From: Flagellimonas sp. CMM7 | Lineage (GTDB): Bacteria; Bacteroidota; Bacteroidia; Flavobacteriales; Flavobacteriaceae | Length of the DNA stretch: 64,000 nt | Direction of reading: 5' to 3' | Assembly (NCBI RefSeq): GCF_021390195.1 | Contig: NZ_CP090003.1 | Location: 2,282,001-2,346,000, forward strand | In this document: positions 25,012 to 33,484 of the stretch, in pieces | Layout: the number at the start of each line of letters is the position of its first letter | Position numbering within the stretch: the stretch's first letter is position 1 | Made by a program: the position numbers and the translations under genes | Notes under the pieces: model-generated | What the model was told of the DNA's origin: nothing | The model's database searches: none | What the model saw: the letters and a program-made list of their open reading frames with translations, nothing else

Positions 25012-26361
25012 ATGCCCAAAATCTTAATCATTGAGGATGATACCGCTTTCTGTCAAATGCTTCAAAAGTTTTTGACCAAGCATGATTTTGACATTTCCAC
25101 AAGCTTTACCGTTCATGAAGCCAAAAAGGAATTAAAGACTTCTTTTTTTGATGTAATACTATCAGATGTAAGACTACCTGAAGGAGATGGGGTAGCATTG
25201 CTTTCGGCAATAAAGACCGATTCCCCTAAAACTCAAGTTATTTTAATGACAGGTTATGCCGAGGTAAAAACCGCGGTAAGTGCTATGAAAAAAGGCGCAT
25301 TCGACTATATTTCCAAACCCTTTACCCCAGAAAATATCTTAACGGTAATTAAGAATGCGCTGCATACGGAGACACAGAAAAAAATAGAGCGTTCGGATTC
25401 TAAAAATGAAAATGCAAAGCATACCAATAAAAAGAAATCAAGTATTATTATTGGAATAAGTGAGGTTTCCAGAAAGTTACAGCAGTATATAGATTTGGTT
25501 GCACCTACCAATATGTCAGTTTTAATAACTGGAGAGAGTGGAACAGGAAAAGAGGTAACCGCTAAAGCTATTCATGATAAAAGTAAGCGAAGTAATCAAA
25601 ATTTTGTTGCTGTGGATTGCGGAGCAATACCAAAAGAGATAGCTACAAGCGAATTTTTTGGCCACCTAAAAGGGAGTTTTACGGGAGCTGTTGAAGACAA
25701 AGTGGGTCATTTTGAGGCTGCCAATGGAGGCACACTTTTTTTGGATGAAATTGGAAATCTTTCTTATGAAAATCAAGTCCAACTACTAAGGGCGCTTCAA
25801 GAACGAAAAATTAAACGAGTTGGTAGCACAAAAGAGATTACTGTAGATATACGAATAATCACTGCCACAAATGAAGATTTATTGGAAGCTGTTGACAAAG
25901 GAACTTTTAGGGAAGACCTGTATCATAGATTAAATGAATTTTCCATTGAGATACCTTCGCTACAGGAACGAATTGAAGATCTATTGCTCTTTGCCAATTA
26001 TTTTTTGGACAGGGCAAATGAAGAACTCAATAAGAATGTATTAAGTTTTTCTGATGAGGTTAAGCAAACGTTCCAAAATTATTCATGGCCGGGTAATCTT
26101 AGGGAGTTAAAAAATGTGATAAAACGAGCTGTGTTATTTTCAGATGGAGATACAGTAATTTCAAGTTCAATTCCTAAAAGATTGGGCATTTCTTCAGAGG
26201 TGTCATCAGAATCCAGGTTTTCCAAATCCAATTATGAGAAAGAAAAAATTCTCAGCGCTTTGAAGCAGACTAACTTTAATAAGAGTAAGGCTGCCAAACT
26301 TTTACAGATAACAAGGAAAACCCTTTACAACAAAATCAATCAATATCAATTGGAAGTGTAG
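25012..26361 (+). CDS. Sigma-54-dependent response regulator (NtrC family)
   Basis: A 449-residue transcriptional activator. The receiver domain (residues 1 to about 118) contains IIEDDTAF, the phospho-acceptor in ILSDVRLPEGDG and the Lys in YISKPFTP. The AAA+ domain (residues about 145-375) has Walker A GESGTGKE, the sigma-54 contact loop as GSFTGA (usual form GAFTGA), Walker B GGTLFLDEIGN and the arginine-finger segment. The Fis-type HTH is at the C-terminus (NKSKAAKLLQITRKTLYNKI). The convergent hybrid kinase gene overlaps its 3' end by 26 bp and is the likely partner. The upstream small exported protein gene is a likely target. Confidence 0.95.
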   Translation: MPKILIIEDDTAFCQMLQKFLTKHDFDISTSFTVHEAKKELKTSFFDVILSDVRLPEGDGVALLSAIKTDSPKTQVILMTGYAEVKTAVSAMKKGAFDYISKPFTPENILTVIKNALHTETQKKIERSDSKNENAKHTNKKKSSIIIGISEVSRKLQQYIDLVAPTNMSVLITGESGTGKEVTAKAIHDKSKRSNQNFVAVDCGAIPKEIATSEFFGHLKGSFTGAVEDKVGHFEAANGGTLFLDEIGNLSYENQVQLLRALQERKIKRVGSTKEITVDIRIITATNEDLLEAVDKGTFREDLYHRLNEFSIEIPSLQERIEDLLLFANYFLDRANEELNKNVLSFSDEVKQTFQNYSWPGNLRELKNVIKRAVLFSDGDTVISSSIPKRLGISSEVSSESRFSKSNYEKEKILSALKQTNFNKSKAAKLLQITRKTLYNKINQYQLEV

Positions 26362-28807
26362 TTAAAAAAGAGCTTATCGCTTCCTCTAAATTTGAAATGG
26401 CGAGTTTTAGTTTTTCAAAATCTTGAAGGTTTTTCTTGTGTTTGGCATCATCAGAAATGTGCTCAAATTTTTCCAATGTTGGTATTGTGTTGTCCGCTTT
26501 TAATTGTCGGAACATGGGCAACATTTTATGTGAAATGGACCTTACTTCACTGTAGTTTCTGTTTTCAATGGCAATAGAAAGCAAATTCATGTTATCCTTT
26601 GTGTTTTCCAGAAAACTATCCAAAACCTCATATACTCCTTGAGAACTATCTAAAAAGGAAGAGATTGTTTCAATACTGAACAATTCAGAATTTGATTTTT
26701 GTGATTTGCTTTGTAAAGAATTCCGAAAAGAATAGGATCCAGAAGAATTTAGAGTGCTTCCAAGCACATCTAACAGAATCATACGAGAAAAGGGTTTTTG
26801 GAGCACTTCAGAGAACCCGGCATCCGTGTAAAAACTTTTGTCCAAATTTTTTTGGCCCGTCATGGCAATTATGGGTTGATTTTTATAGTGTCCATAATTT
26901 CCACTTTGTAATCTTTTAACAACCTCAAACCCATCCACTGTAGGCATTTGTATATCTGTCAAAACAATATCATATTGAAAATCATCTATATTATCTAGAT
27001 CCTCAAAACTTGAAAAGGCTCTGATGGGGATTGCATGCATTTGGCACACTTCTGCCAATAGCCCCAATAATGTTTCATCATCATCAAATATCAGGAGTGA
27101 CAGATGATGGCTTTTATGATTGGGCTTCAGTATCTTCTGGACCGGAATTTCTGTATTTGAGAACTCCAAGGGTAGGGAAAGTGTAAAAGTACTTCCTTCA
27201 TTTTCTTTGCTATCTAAATGTAAAGTACCCTCCAGTAATTGTGTCAATTTTTTAGAAATGGTCAAGCCCAGTCCGTAACCTCCATATTTTTTTTCGATTG
27301 AATCCCCAGCTTGTGTAAACTCTTTAAATATGAGTTCTTGTTTTTCCTGCTCAATTCCAATACCGGTATCAACAACCATGATGTCAATAAATGGTTCACC
27401 AGCAATTTCTTTGGTACTAGCTTTTACCTTCACATAACCTTTATGGGTAAATTTAAAGGCGTTGCCAAGGAGATTGGTTAGTATTTGACGCACTCTAAAT
27501 GGGTCTCCAATAATTGGAATCCCTAATTCTTCGGCAATTTCCAATTTAAGTTCGATGTCTTTTTTATGATAGATTTCTTGAAAATTGGAAGCCGTTTCTA
27601 CAATTAGATGAGAAAGTACATAAGGGACTTTTTCCATTTGGATTCTTCCCGCTTCCAACTTTGAAAAATCCAAAAGGTCATTGACCAAATCATCAACGTA
27701 TTTTGAAGCAGATTTTACATTTTTCAAATATTGCAATTGTTTGCCATCCAAGTTGCTGTGCTCCATTAACTCTGTATATCCGCTAATAGTGTTTAAAGGT
27801 GTTCTTAAATCATGACTGACAGTTGAAATCAATTGTTCTCTACTTTTCAAAAGGGATTCAGAGTACTTCTTTTCTTTTTCCAACTGCTGACGGTATTGCT
27901 GTACCTTCCAAAAATCTTTAGTGATTAAAAAAGTAAAAAGACAGACAAAAAGGAAACCCAATACAACTGCTGCAATGGTTAATTGGATGCTTGTTTTTAA
28001 AACCTCTTGCTTGTTTAGATTGTCTTGGTAGGCACTCATAATAATTTCTTGTTCAAAAGCCGAGATCATGCTCCTAAGCTTTTGGGATAGCTCTAGATCT
28101 GCCTTGTAAATCTGAAGCTCCTTATCAACCAAGGAACGTTCAATTCTTGCATTTTTGGTTTTGGCCTGCTCTAAGATGGATTTAGATAGCTGCAATACAG
28201 AATCTATATCTGTGTTGGTGGTACCTTCATTGGGGTCTTTGGGAATGTTTTTGTTCAATATTGCTACATATTCCCTAATGGATTTCTGGGTTTCAGGCGA
28301 AAGCTGTTCAAAATTGGGAACGAAGGTTTCTGGGGTTATTCTTCCCAAATCCACTTCCATTTTGTTAAACTTTTTCAATAAAGAGTCAATGGGAGCACTA
28401 TTTTCATTCTTTACCTTTAATTTTCGTAATTCGGCGTTGTTGTAAACCTTTTGTTGCAATAACTTTTGAACACTATCCAATTTAACGACCTGATTGCCAT
28501 TTGTGGTCAAAAGCTTCAAGCTATCTATAGAGTTGAATATGGAGTCTACCTTTTGCGCATATGCTTTTAGATTGCTCCTTTTCTTGCTCTGTAAGGCCAG
28601 TTTTGACAAGTTTTCTGCTTCATAGATATCAGTGAGCAATGAATTTGTCTTCAATAACTTGATGTTATCCTCTTCTTTATTTTGAGAAGCATTATATTTT
28701 TTAAATTCGGAATAAATAAAAACTGAGGCCAAGAGGGCCACTATACCTAAAACTAAATAGCTCGAAATTATCTTTAAGGTAAATCTTCGTTTAGATGTGG
28801 GGTACAT
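26336..28807 (-). CDS. Hybrid histidine kinase with receiver and Hpt domains
   Basis: About 823 residues from the ATG at 28807 (MYPTSKRRFTLK); a longer frame reaches 28876 but adds an implausible N-terminus. In order: a membrane helix (residues about 13-33), a long coiled, charged extracytoplasmic region (about 35-285), a second membrane helix (about 290-312), the HisKA domain with VSHDLRTPLNTISGY, the HATPase domain with LTNLLGNAFKFTHKGYV and GYGLGLTISKKL, a receiver domain with DIVLTDIQMPTVDGF, and an Hpt-like domain with the phospho-His in SHKMLP. It should form a phosphorelay with the convergent sigma-54 regulator. The sensed signal is unknown. Confidence 0.92.
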   Translation of the reverse strand: MYPTSKRRFTLKIISSYLVLGIVALLASVFIYSEFKKYNASQNKEEDNIKLLKTNSLLTDIYEAENLSKLALQSKKRSNLKAYAQKVDSIFNSIDSLKLLTTNGNQVVKLDSVQKLLQQKVYNNAELRKLKVKNENSAPIDSLLKKFNKMEVDLGRITPETFVPNFEQLSPETQKSIREYVAILNKNIPKDPNEGTTNTDIDSVLQLSKSILEQAKTKNARIERSLVDKELQIYKADLELSQKLRSMISAFEQEIIMSAYQDNLNKQEVLKTSIQLTIAAVVLGFLFVCLFTFLITKDFWKVQQYRQQLEKEKKYSESLLKSREQLISTVSHDLRTPLNTISGYTELMEHSNLDGKQLQYLKNVKSASKYVDDLVNDLLDFSKLEAGRIQMEKVPYVLSHLIVETASNFQEIYHKKDIELKLEIAEELGIPIIGDPFRVRQILTNLLGNAFKFTHKGYVKVKASTKEIAGEPFIDIMVVDTGIGIEQEKQELIFKEFTQAGDSIEKKYGGYGLGLTISKKLTQLLEGTLHLDSKENEGSTFTLSLPLEFSNTEIPVQKILKPNHKSHHLSLLIFDDDETLLGLLAEVCQMHAIPIRAFSSFEDLDNIDDFQYDIVLTDIQMPTVDGFEVVKRLQSGNYGHYKNQPIIAMTGQKNLDKSFYTDAGFSEVLQKPFSRMILLDVLGSTLNSSGSYSFRNSLQSKSQKSNSELFSIETISSFLDSSQGVYEVLDSFLENTKDNMNLLSIAIENRNYSEVRSISHKMLPMFRQLKADNTIPTLEKFEHISDDAKHKKNLQDFEKLKLAISNLEEAISSFLTTLPIDID

Positions 28808-28909
28808 ATAAAGTGTTATTCCTAATATATACGAAATGGTACATGAGAAAGATTGTTGGGAAAAGTTAATTAACACGCTTTTTTTCTATGAAAAATGAAT
28901 TTGAGGAAC

Positions 28910-28917
28910 TACATTTG
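28910..28917 (+). promoter_or_regulatory. -7 promoter box of the thiamine receptor transcript
   Basis: TACATTTG matches TAnnTTTG and lies directly before the TPP riboswitch. No convincing -33 element was found. Confidence 0.5.
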
Positions 28918-28923
28918 CGCCAT

Positions 28924-29029
28924 CTCAAAGGGGTGCTAAGTCCTGAATTTTTTTCAGGATAAAGCTGAGATTATACCCAATGAACCTGGGCGGGTAATGC
29001 TGCCAAGGGATTGCGCGTAGCGCACTTGG
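28924..29029 (+). promoter_or_regulatory. TPP riboswitch (THI element)
   Basis: The aptamer core is clear: GGGGTGC at 28930-28936, a P3-type hairpin (TCCTGAA/TTCAGGA), CTGAGATTATACCC at about 28965-28978, TGAACCTGG at 28981-28989 and GGGTAATGCTGCCAAGGGA to 29010. Its 3' part can also join the hairpin 29003-29029 (CCAAG-x4-TGCGC with GCGCACTTGG), a possible expression platform. It lies 79 bp upstream of a TonB receptor gene, as seen for thiamine receptors in Bacteroidota. Confidence 0.95.
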
Positions 29030-29107
29030 AATTTCTATGTTTCTTTTGAAACAAAAACCATTTTTTAACAAGAATAATGGCCCCTTTTATTCGTAACATT
29101 TTTACGA

Positions 29108-31261
29108 ATGAAAACTTTATTCACAACTACTGCCCTTTGCGGGCTGGCACTCATTGGCAGTGCCCAAGAAAAACCAACAGATTCTTTAGAAGGAAAAAAA
29201 ATTGTACTGGACGAGGTGTTGGTTCAAGCTATTAGGGTTACAAAAGAGTTTCCAATTACTTTTTCCAATTTGGACAAAGAAGAAATTGCTCCTAGAAACT
29301 TAGGGCAAGACATCCCAATTTTGATGAATTTTTTACCTGCTGTGGTGACCACATCCAATGCTGGGGCAGGGGTTGGCTACACTGGTATTCGTGTTAGAGG
29401 TAGTGATGCAACGAGGGTGAATGTGACCATCAATGGTGTTCCATACAATGATGCCGAGTCGCAAGGAACTTTTTGGGTCAATATGCCTGACTTTGCTTCG
29501 TCTACGGAAAGTCTTCAGTTACAACGAGGCGTGGGGACGTCTACAAACGGTGCTGGTGCATTTGGTGCAAGCTTAAATTTATTGACAGATGCCTATACTG
29601 AAGAAGCTTATGGTAGAGTATCTTCATCTATTGGAAGCTTTAATACCCTAAGGAATAATCTAAAGTTTAGCACTGGTCTGCTCAACGACCATGTTGAGAT
29701 TTCAGGAAGACTGTCAAGAATTACCTCTGATGGATATGTGGATAGGGCAAGCTCAGAACTGGATGCATATTTTTTGCAGGGGACTTATAAAGATGATAAT
29801 ACGCTGATTAAAGCATTACTTTTTGGAGGCCATGAGATTACCTACCAGTCCTGGTTTGGAATTGATACGGAAACATTAAGGACCAATCGAACTTTTAACC
29901 CGGCCGGATTATATACGGACGAAAATGGGAATACTCAGTTTTACGATAAAGAAGTGGACAACTACAAGCAAGATCATTTTCAATTACACTGGAATGAAAA
30001 TATTGGTCTTGAATGGAGTTCTAATATTGCGTTTCATTATACAAGAGGAAGAGGTTATTTTGAGCAATTTAGGGAAGATGATGATTTTGCAACCTATGGT
30101 TTTGAGCCTATAACGGTTAATGGACAAGCGGTAAATACAACGGATTTGATTAGAAGAAGATGGTTGGATAATGATTTTTATGGAACAGTTCTGTCTTTAA
30201 ATCACAAGAAGGAAAATCTAGATTTAATTATTGGTGGCGGTTATAATGTGTACAAAGGGGACCATTTTGGAGAAGTTATCTGGGCACGTTTTGCCAGCAA
30301 TAGTACTATTAGAGATCGTTACTATGATGACAACTCCACTAAAACTGATTTTAACAGCTATGTAAAGGCCAACTATAAACTAGATAGTAAATGGTCCATA
30401 TTTGGAGATTTGCAATATAGAGGTGTTAGCTATGAGGCCAATGGTGAGGATACAGGACTGGTTGATGATACTTTTAATTTTTTCAATCCAAAAGCGGGAA
30501 TCACTTTTAATCTTAACCCAAGCAACAATTTCTATTTTTCATATGCTGTTGCCAATAGGGAACCCAATAGGAATGATTACGAGAATGGAAACCCCAAACC
30601 AGAACGTTTAAACGATTTTGAATTGGGATGGAGATATGTTTCCCCAGATTTTCAGCTAAATACCAATGTGTATTATATGCGTTATAAAGATCAGTTGGTG
30701 CTTACAGGAGAGCTAAATGATGTAGGGGCGCCATTACGGGCCAATGTTGGGGATAGCTATAGATTGGGACTGGAGATAGATGCAAATATTAAATTAGGGA
30801 ATAAATTTGCTTTGCAACCTAATGTTGCATTAAGTGATAATAGAAATATCGATTTTGTTTTTCAAAGAGATGGAGCACTTGAGGATTTGGGAAACACAAA
30901 TATTGCATTTTCACCTAACGTAGTAGCAGGCAATATTCTTTCGTTTCTACCAAATGAAAACCTGCAACTGTCCTTGCTTTCAAAATTTGTAGGGAAACAA
31001 TACATGGGTAATATTGATTCTGAAGTTTCTGTTTTGGAAAGTTATTCGCAAACAGACTTTAATGTGCAGTACATTATTGAAACCAATTCATTTATAAAGA
31101 ATATTGTGCTTTCTGGTTTGGTCAACAATATTTTTGATGAGGACATCGTTTCAGATGGATTTTTCTTCACTTTTGATGATGGCGGCACCACAGTTGAAGG
31201 AGCAGGTTTCTATCCACAGGCAGGCATCAACTTTATATTAGGAGCAACCATTAATTTCTGA
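29108..31261 (+). CDS. TonB-dependent receptor for thiamine (or a precursor), TPP-regulated
   Basis: A 717-residue outer-membrane receptor with a signal peptide (residues 1-19, IGSAQ), no carboxypeptidase-regulatory domain, a plug domain (residues about 30-150, with VGYTGIRVRGSDATRVNVTING) and a barrel. Motifs GTFWVNMPDFASS and QRGVGTSTNGAGAFGASLNL are typical of the plug-barrel boundary. The upstream TPP riboswitch shows that its expression is controlled by thiamine pyrophosphate, so the substrate is very probably thiamine, its phosphates or a related compound. The inner-membrane transporter could be the PnuC-like protein at 21.2 kb; this is inferred. Riboswitch control should lower expression when TPP is plentiful. 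Confidence 0.93.
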   Translation: MKTLFTTTALCGLALIGSAQEKPTDSLEGKKIVLDEVLVQAIRVTKEFPITFSNLDKEEIAPRNLGQDIPILMNFLPAVVTTSNAGAGVGYTGIRVRGSDATRVNVTINGVPYNDAESQGTFWVNMPDFASSTESLQLQRGVGTSTNGAGAFGASLNLLTDAYTEEAYGRVSSSIGSFNTLRNNLKFSTGLLNDHVEISGRLSRITSDGYVDRASSELDAYFLQGTYKDDNTLIKALLFGGHEITYQSWFGIDTETLRTNRTFNPAGLYTDENGNTQFYDKEVDNYKQDHFQLHWNENIGLEWSSNIAFHYTRGRGYFEQFREDDDFATYGFEPITVNGQAVNTTDLIRRRWLDNDFYGTVLSLNHKKENLDLIIGGGYNVYKGDHFGEVIWARFASNSTIRDRYYDDNSTKTDFNSYVKANYKLDSKWSIFGDLQYRGVSYEANGEDTGLVDDTFNFFNPKAGITFNLNPSNNFYFSYAVANREPNRNDYENGNPKPERLNDFELGWRYVSPDFQLNTNVYYMRYKDQLVLTGELNDVGAPLRANVGDSYRLGLEIDANIKLGNKFALQPNVALSDNRNIDFVFQRDGALEDLGNTNIAFSPNVVAGNILSFLPNENLQLSLLSKFVGKQYMGNIDSEVSVLESYSQTDFNVQYIIETNSFIKNIVLSGLVNNIFDEDIVSDGFFFTFDDGGTTVEGAGFYPQAGINFILGATINF

Positions 31262-31280
31262 CATAGGGCAAAACTATTTT

Positions 31281-31330
31281 AAGGGATTCTGTATTTTTAT
31301 TAAATCATGACAGAATCCCTTTCTTTTTTT
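31281..31330 (+). terminator. Hairpin covering the start of the Gfo/Idh gene
   Basis: A perfect 12-bp stem (AAGGGATTCTGT with ACAGAATCCCTT) with a 17-base loop that contains the ATG at 31307, followed by a T-rich run. It may end the thiamine receptor transcript and at the same time set the start of the next gene in a loop. Confidence 0.65.
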
Positions 31331-32305
31331 AATAAATCACCCATAAAATGGGGTGTTATAGGTTGCGGAAGTGTTACTGAGAAAAAGAGTGTCCCAGCCT
31401 ATCAAATGACCCAAGATTTTCAGGTGAATATGGTCATGAGGCGAAATGCCGAAAAGGCAGAAGATTATGCCAAAAGGCACAAAATACCAAATTGGACGAC
31501 CAATGCAAAAGAAGTCATAGAGCATCCAGATATTGATGCCGTTTATATTGCCACACCACCAGACACCCATAAATTTTATGCCCTTCAAGTGGCGGAATCG
31601 GGAAAACCATGTTGTATAGAAAAGCCAATGGCTCCAAATTATCAGGATAGTTTGGTAATTTATGAGGCCTTTAAATCAAGAAACCTGCCACTTTTTATAG
31701 CCTACTATCGCAGGTCCCTTCCAAGGTTTCTAAAAATAAAGGAATGGTTAAATGGAAATCTGATTGGGGAGGTAAGGCATATTCATTGGCAAAAGACAAA
31801 ACCTCCTAGCGATATAGATATGCGAAGAACATCTAATTGGAGAACAGATAAGAATGTAGCACCTGGAGGCTATTTTGACGACTTGGCCAGCCACGGGCTG
31901 GATTTGTTCACCTATCTTCTGGGTGATATAAAAGAAGCAAAGGGTATAGCATTAAACCAGCAAGGACTATATTCTGCTTACGATGCCGTTTCAGGTATTT
32001 GGCTTCATGATGGTGGGGTTACCGGAGAGGGTAATTGGAATTTTGGAAGTAGCCACCGTATTGATGGAGTTGAAATTTTTGGTTCAGAAGGGAAAATAAA
32101 CTTTTCTGTTTTAGATGAAGCCCCAATTGAATTGGAGAATGCATCGGGACACCAAGTCATGAATATTAAACATCCGGAGCATATTCAGGAATATCATGTA
32201 CAAAACATAAAAGACCATCTTTTAGGAAAAACAGTGCATCCTTCTTTGGGGTATTCTGGATTGCATACCAGCTGGGTTATGGATAAAATATTAGGGAACC
32301 ATTAA
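31307..32305 (+). CDS. Gfo/Idh/MocA-family oxidoreductase
   Basis: A 332-residue NAD(P)-dependent oxidoreductase. The N-terminal Rossmann fold begins at WGVIGCGSVTEKKSVPAY; the conserved EKP (CCIEKPMAPNY) carries the catalytic Lys, and the C-terminal domain starts near IGEVRHIHW. Family members oxidise or reduce sugars and related polyols; the substrate is not evident. The first residues before WGVIGCG are atypically long but no other start codon is available. It follows the thiamine receptor gene after 46 bp, but the hairpin between them suggests the genes are not simply one operon. Confidence 0.88.
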   Translation: MTESLSFFNKSPIKWGVIGCGSVTEKKSVPAYQMTQDFQVNMVMRRNAEKAEDYAKRHKIPNWTTNAKEVIEHPDIDAVYIATPPDTHKFYALQVAESGKPCCIEKPMAPNYQDSLVIYEAFKSRNLPLFIAYYRRSLPRFLKIKEWLNGNLIGEVRHIHWQKTKPPSDIDMRRTSNWRTDKNVAPGGYFDDLASHGLDLFTYLLGDIKEAKGIALNQQGLYSAYDAVSGIWLHDGGVTGEGNWNFGSSHRIDGVEIFGSEGKINFSVLDEAPIELENASGHQVMNIKHPEHIQEYHVQNIKDHLLGKTVHPSLGYSGLHTSWVMDKILGNH

Positions 32306-32311
32306 TAGCAC

Positions 32312-32749
32312 CTAATTAGAAATAGTTATGGTGTTTCCACTTTGTGTAGCTCTATAAAAAAGTAGGTCATAATAACGATTGCCGTCATCCGGTCTGTCTA
32401 ATTGCTGCCCGGTAAAAAGACTATAGGTATAACCCTCACAAGAACAGGTTACGTTTTGCCCATCAATGGTCATTGTAGAGCAATTATTGGGCGCATGATT
32501 GGGACAACTTGCTTCAAAAGCAAAAAAAGTATCCAATCCGGACTTGATTACAAAAGCTCCACGGGTTCCTACTCCATTGTTATCTACAAATACAGGGTTA
32601 CCAATATTGTTCAAATCACTGTAAAGTGGCAAATTCAAGTTTAGGTCAAATCTAAAACCTACCTCTTGAAGGAAAGGATTTCTGTTGGTGCTATCAGAAT
32701 CACAAGAAATCAGAAAAATCAATAAAATACAGCTCCAGAAGTGCCTCAT
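32312..32749 (-). CDS. Rieske-like lipoprotein with altered cluster ligands
   Basis: A 145-residue lipoprotein (lipobox FLISC, Cys16 or nearby). The C-terminal half resembles a small Rieske domain: ASCPNHAPNNC, then CSCEGYTYSLFTGQ, which mirrors the usual CxH ... CxxHG(F/Y). The normal His of the second motif is replaced by Glu-Gly, and the first motif is CPNH instead of CxH, so a standard 2Fe-2S cluster is doubtful. Extra cysteines (NNCS, CSC) may form disulphides. It converges on the Gfo/Idh gene with a 6-bp gap. The function is unknown. Confidence 0.65.
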   Translation of the reverse strand: MRHFWSCILLIFLISCDSDSTNRNPFLQEVGFRFDLNLNLPLYSDLNNIGNPVFVDNNGVGTRGAFVIKSGLDTFFAFEASCPNHAPNNCSTMTIDGQNVTCSCEGYTYSLFTGQQLDRPDDGNRYYDLLFYRATQSGNTITISN

Positions 32750-32797
32750 AGTGTAGATTTCAAAACGTTATTTGAGCAAATTTGGGCAAAAAATACC

Positions 32798-32860
32798 TAT
32801 ATTTGCGTTAAATCCTCGCTAAAAACCTATGCTTGTCATAGAGGCAGCTGGGGATTTTTG
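32798..32860 (+). promoter_or_regulatory. greA promoter and structured leader with terminator-like hairpin
   Basis: TATATTTG (32798-32805) is a strong -7 box. About 6 bases later the transcript could fold almost entirely: AAATCC (32810-32815) pairs with GGATTT (32851-32856), enclosing CTATG/CATAG, and a T run follows at 32854-32858. The leader before the ATG at 32936 is about 125 bases. Confidence 0.55.
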
Positions 32861-32935
32861 TATTTGTGGCCATAAGATGCATTGGGAAAATAATTATATT
32901 TTCTTCAGTGTTCTTTTGTATTAAAATATGACGAT

Positions 32936-33412
32936 ATGAGTAAAGTATCTTATTATACAGCAGAAGGATTAAAAAAATTAAGGGAAGAGGTCAACTACTT
33001 AAAAGATGTGGAAAGACCTAAAGCTTCACAAGCTATAGGGGAAGCAAGAGATAAAGGGGATTTGTCGGAGAATGCGGAATATGACGCGGCCAAAGAAGCA
33101 CAGGGTCTTTTAGAGATGAAGATTTCTAAAATGGAAGAAACGCTGGCCAACGCCAGATTAATAGATGAGTCGCAATTAGATACTTCGAAAGTATTGGTTT
33201 TATCAACTGTGAAGTTGAAAAACCAAACCAATGGTATGGAAATGAAATACACCTTGGTAGCCGAGAGTGAGGCCGACCTTAAAACAGGTAAGATATCTGT
33301 TACTTCTCCTATAGGGAAAGGGCTGTTGGGTAAAACCGTTGGTGATGTTGCAGAGATCACTGTGCCCAATGGAACGTTAAAATTTGATATTTTGGAGATT
33401 ACACGAGATTAA
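32936..33412 (+). CDS. greA: Transcription elongation factor GreA
   Basis: A 158-residue protein with the two GreA parts: an N-terminal coiled-coil (residues about 5-75, with ARDKGDLSENAEYDAAKEAQ, whose acidic tip residues Asp and Glu act in the polymerase active site) and the C-terminal FKBP-like domain ending in EITVPNGTLKFDIL. GreA rescues backtracked RNA polymerase by stimulating transcript cleavage. Length is standard. It is preceded by a structured leader and followed by a terminator and then the HIT gene, an order often seen in flavobacteria. Confidence 0.97.
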   Translation: MSKVSYYTAEGLKKLREEVNYLKDVERPKASQAIGEARDKGDLSENAEYDAAKEAQGLLEMKISKMEETLANARLIDESQLDTSKVLVLSTVKLKNQTNGMEMKYTLVAESEADLKTGKISVTSPIGKGLLGKTVGDVAEITVPNGTLKFDILEITRD

Positions 33413-33435
33413 GAGGTGCTATAATTCTTATATTT

Positions 33436-33458
33436 AATCTCGTTCCTAGCGGGATTTT
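33436..33458 (+). terminator. Terminator between greA and the HIT gene
   Basis: AATCTCG and CGGGATT form a 7-bp stem (one G-T pair) with a short loop and a T run, 24 bp after greA. Confidence 0.7.
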
Positions 33459-33484
33459 TTATTCAAAACCAAACCAAACCAAGC

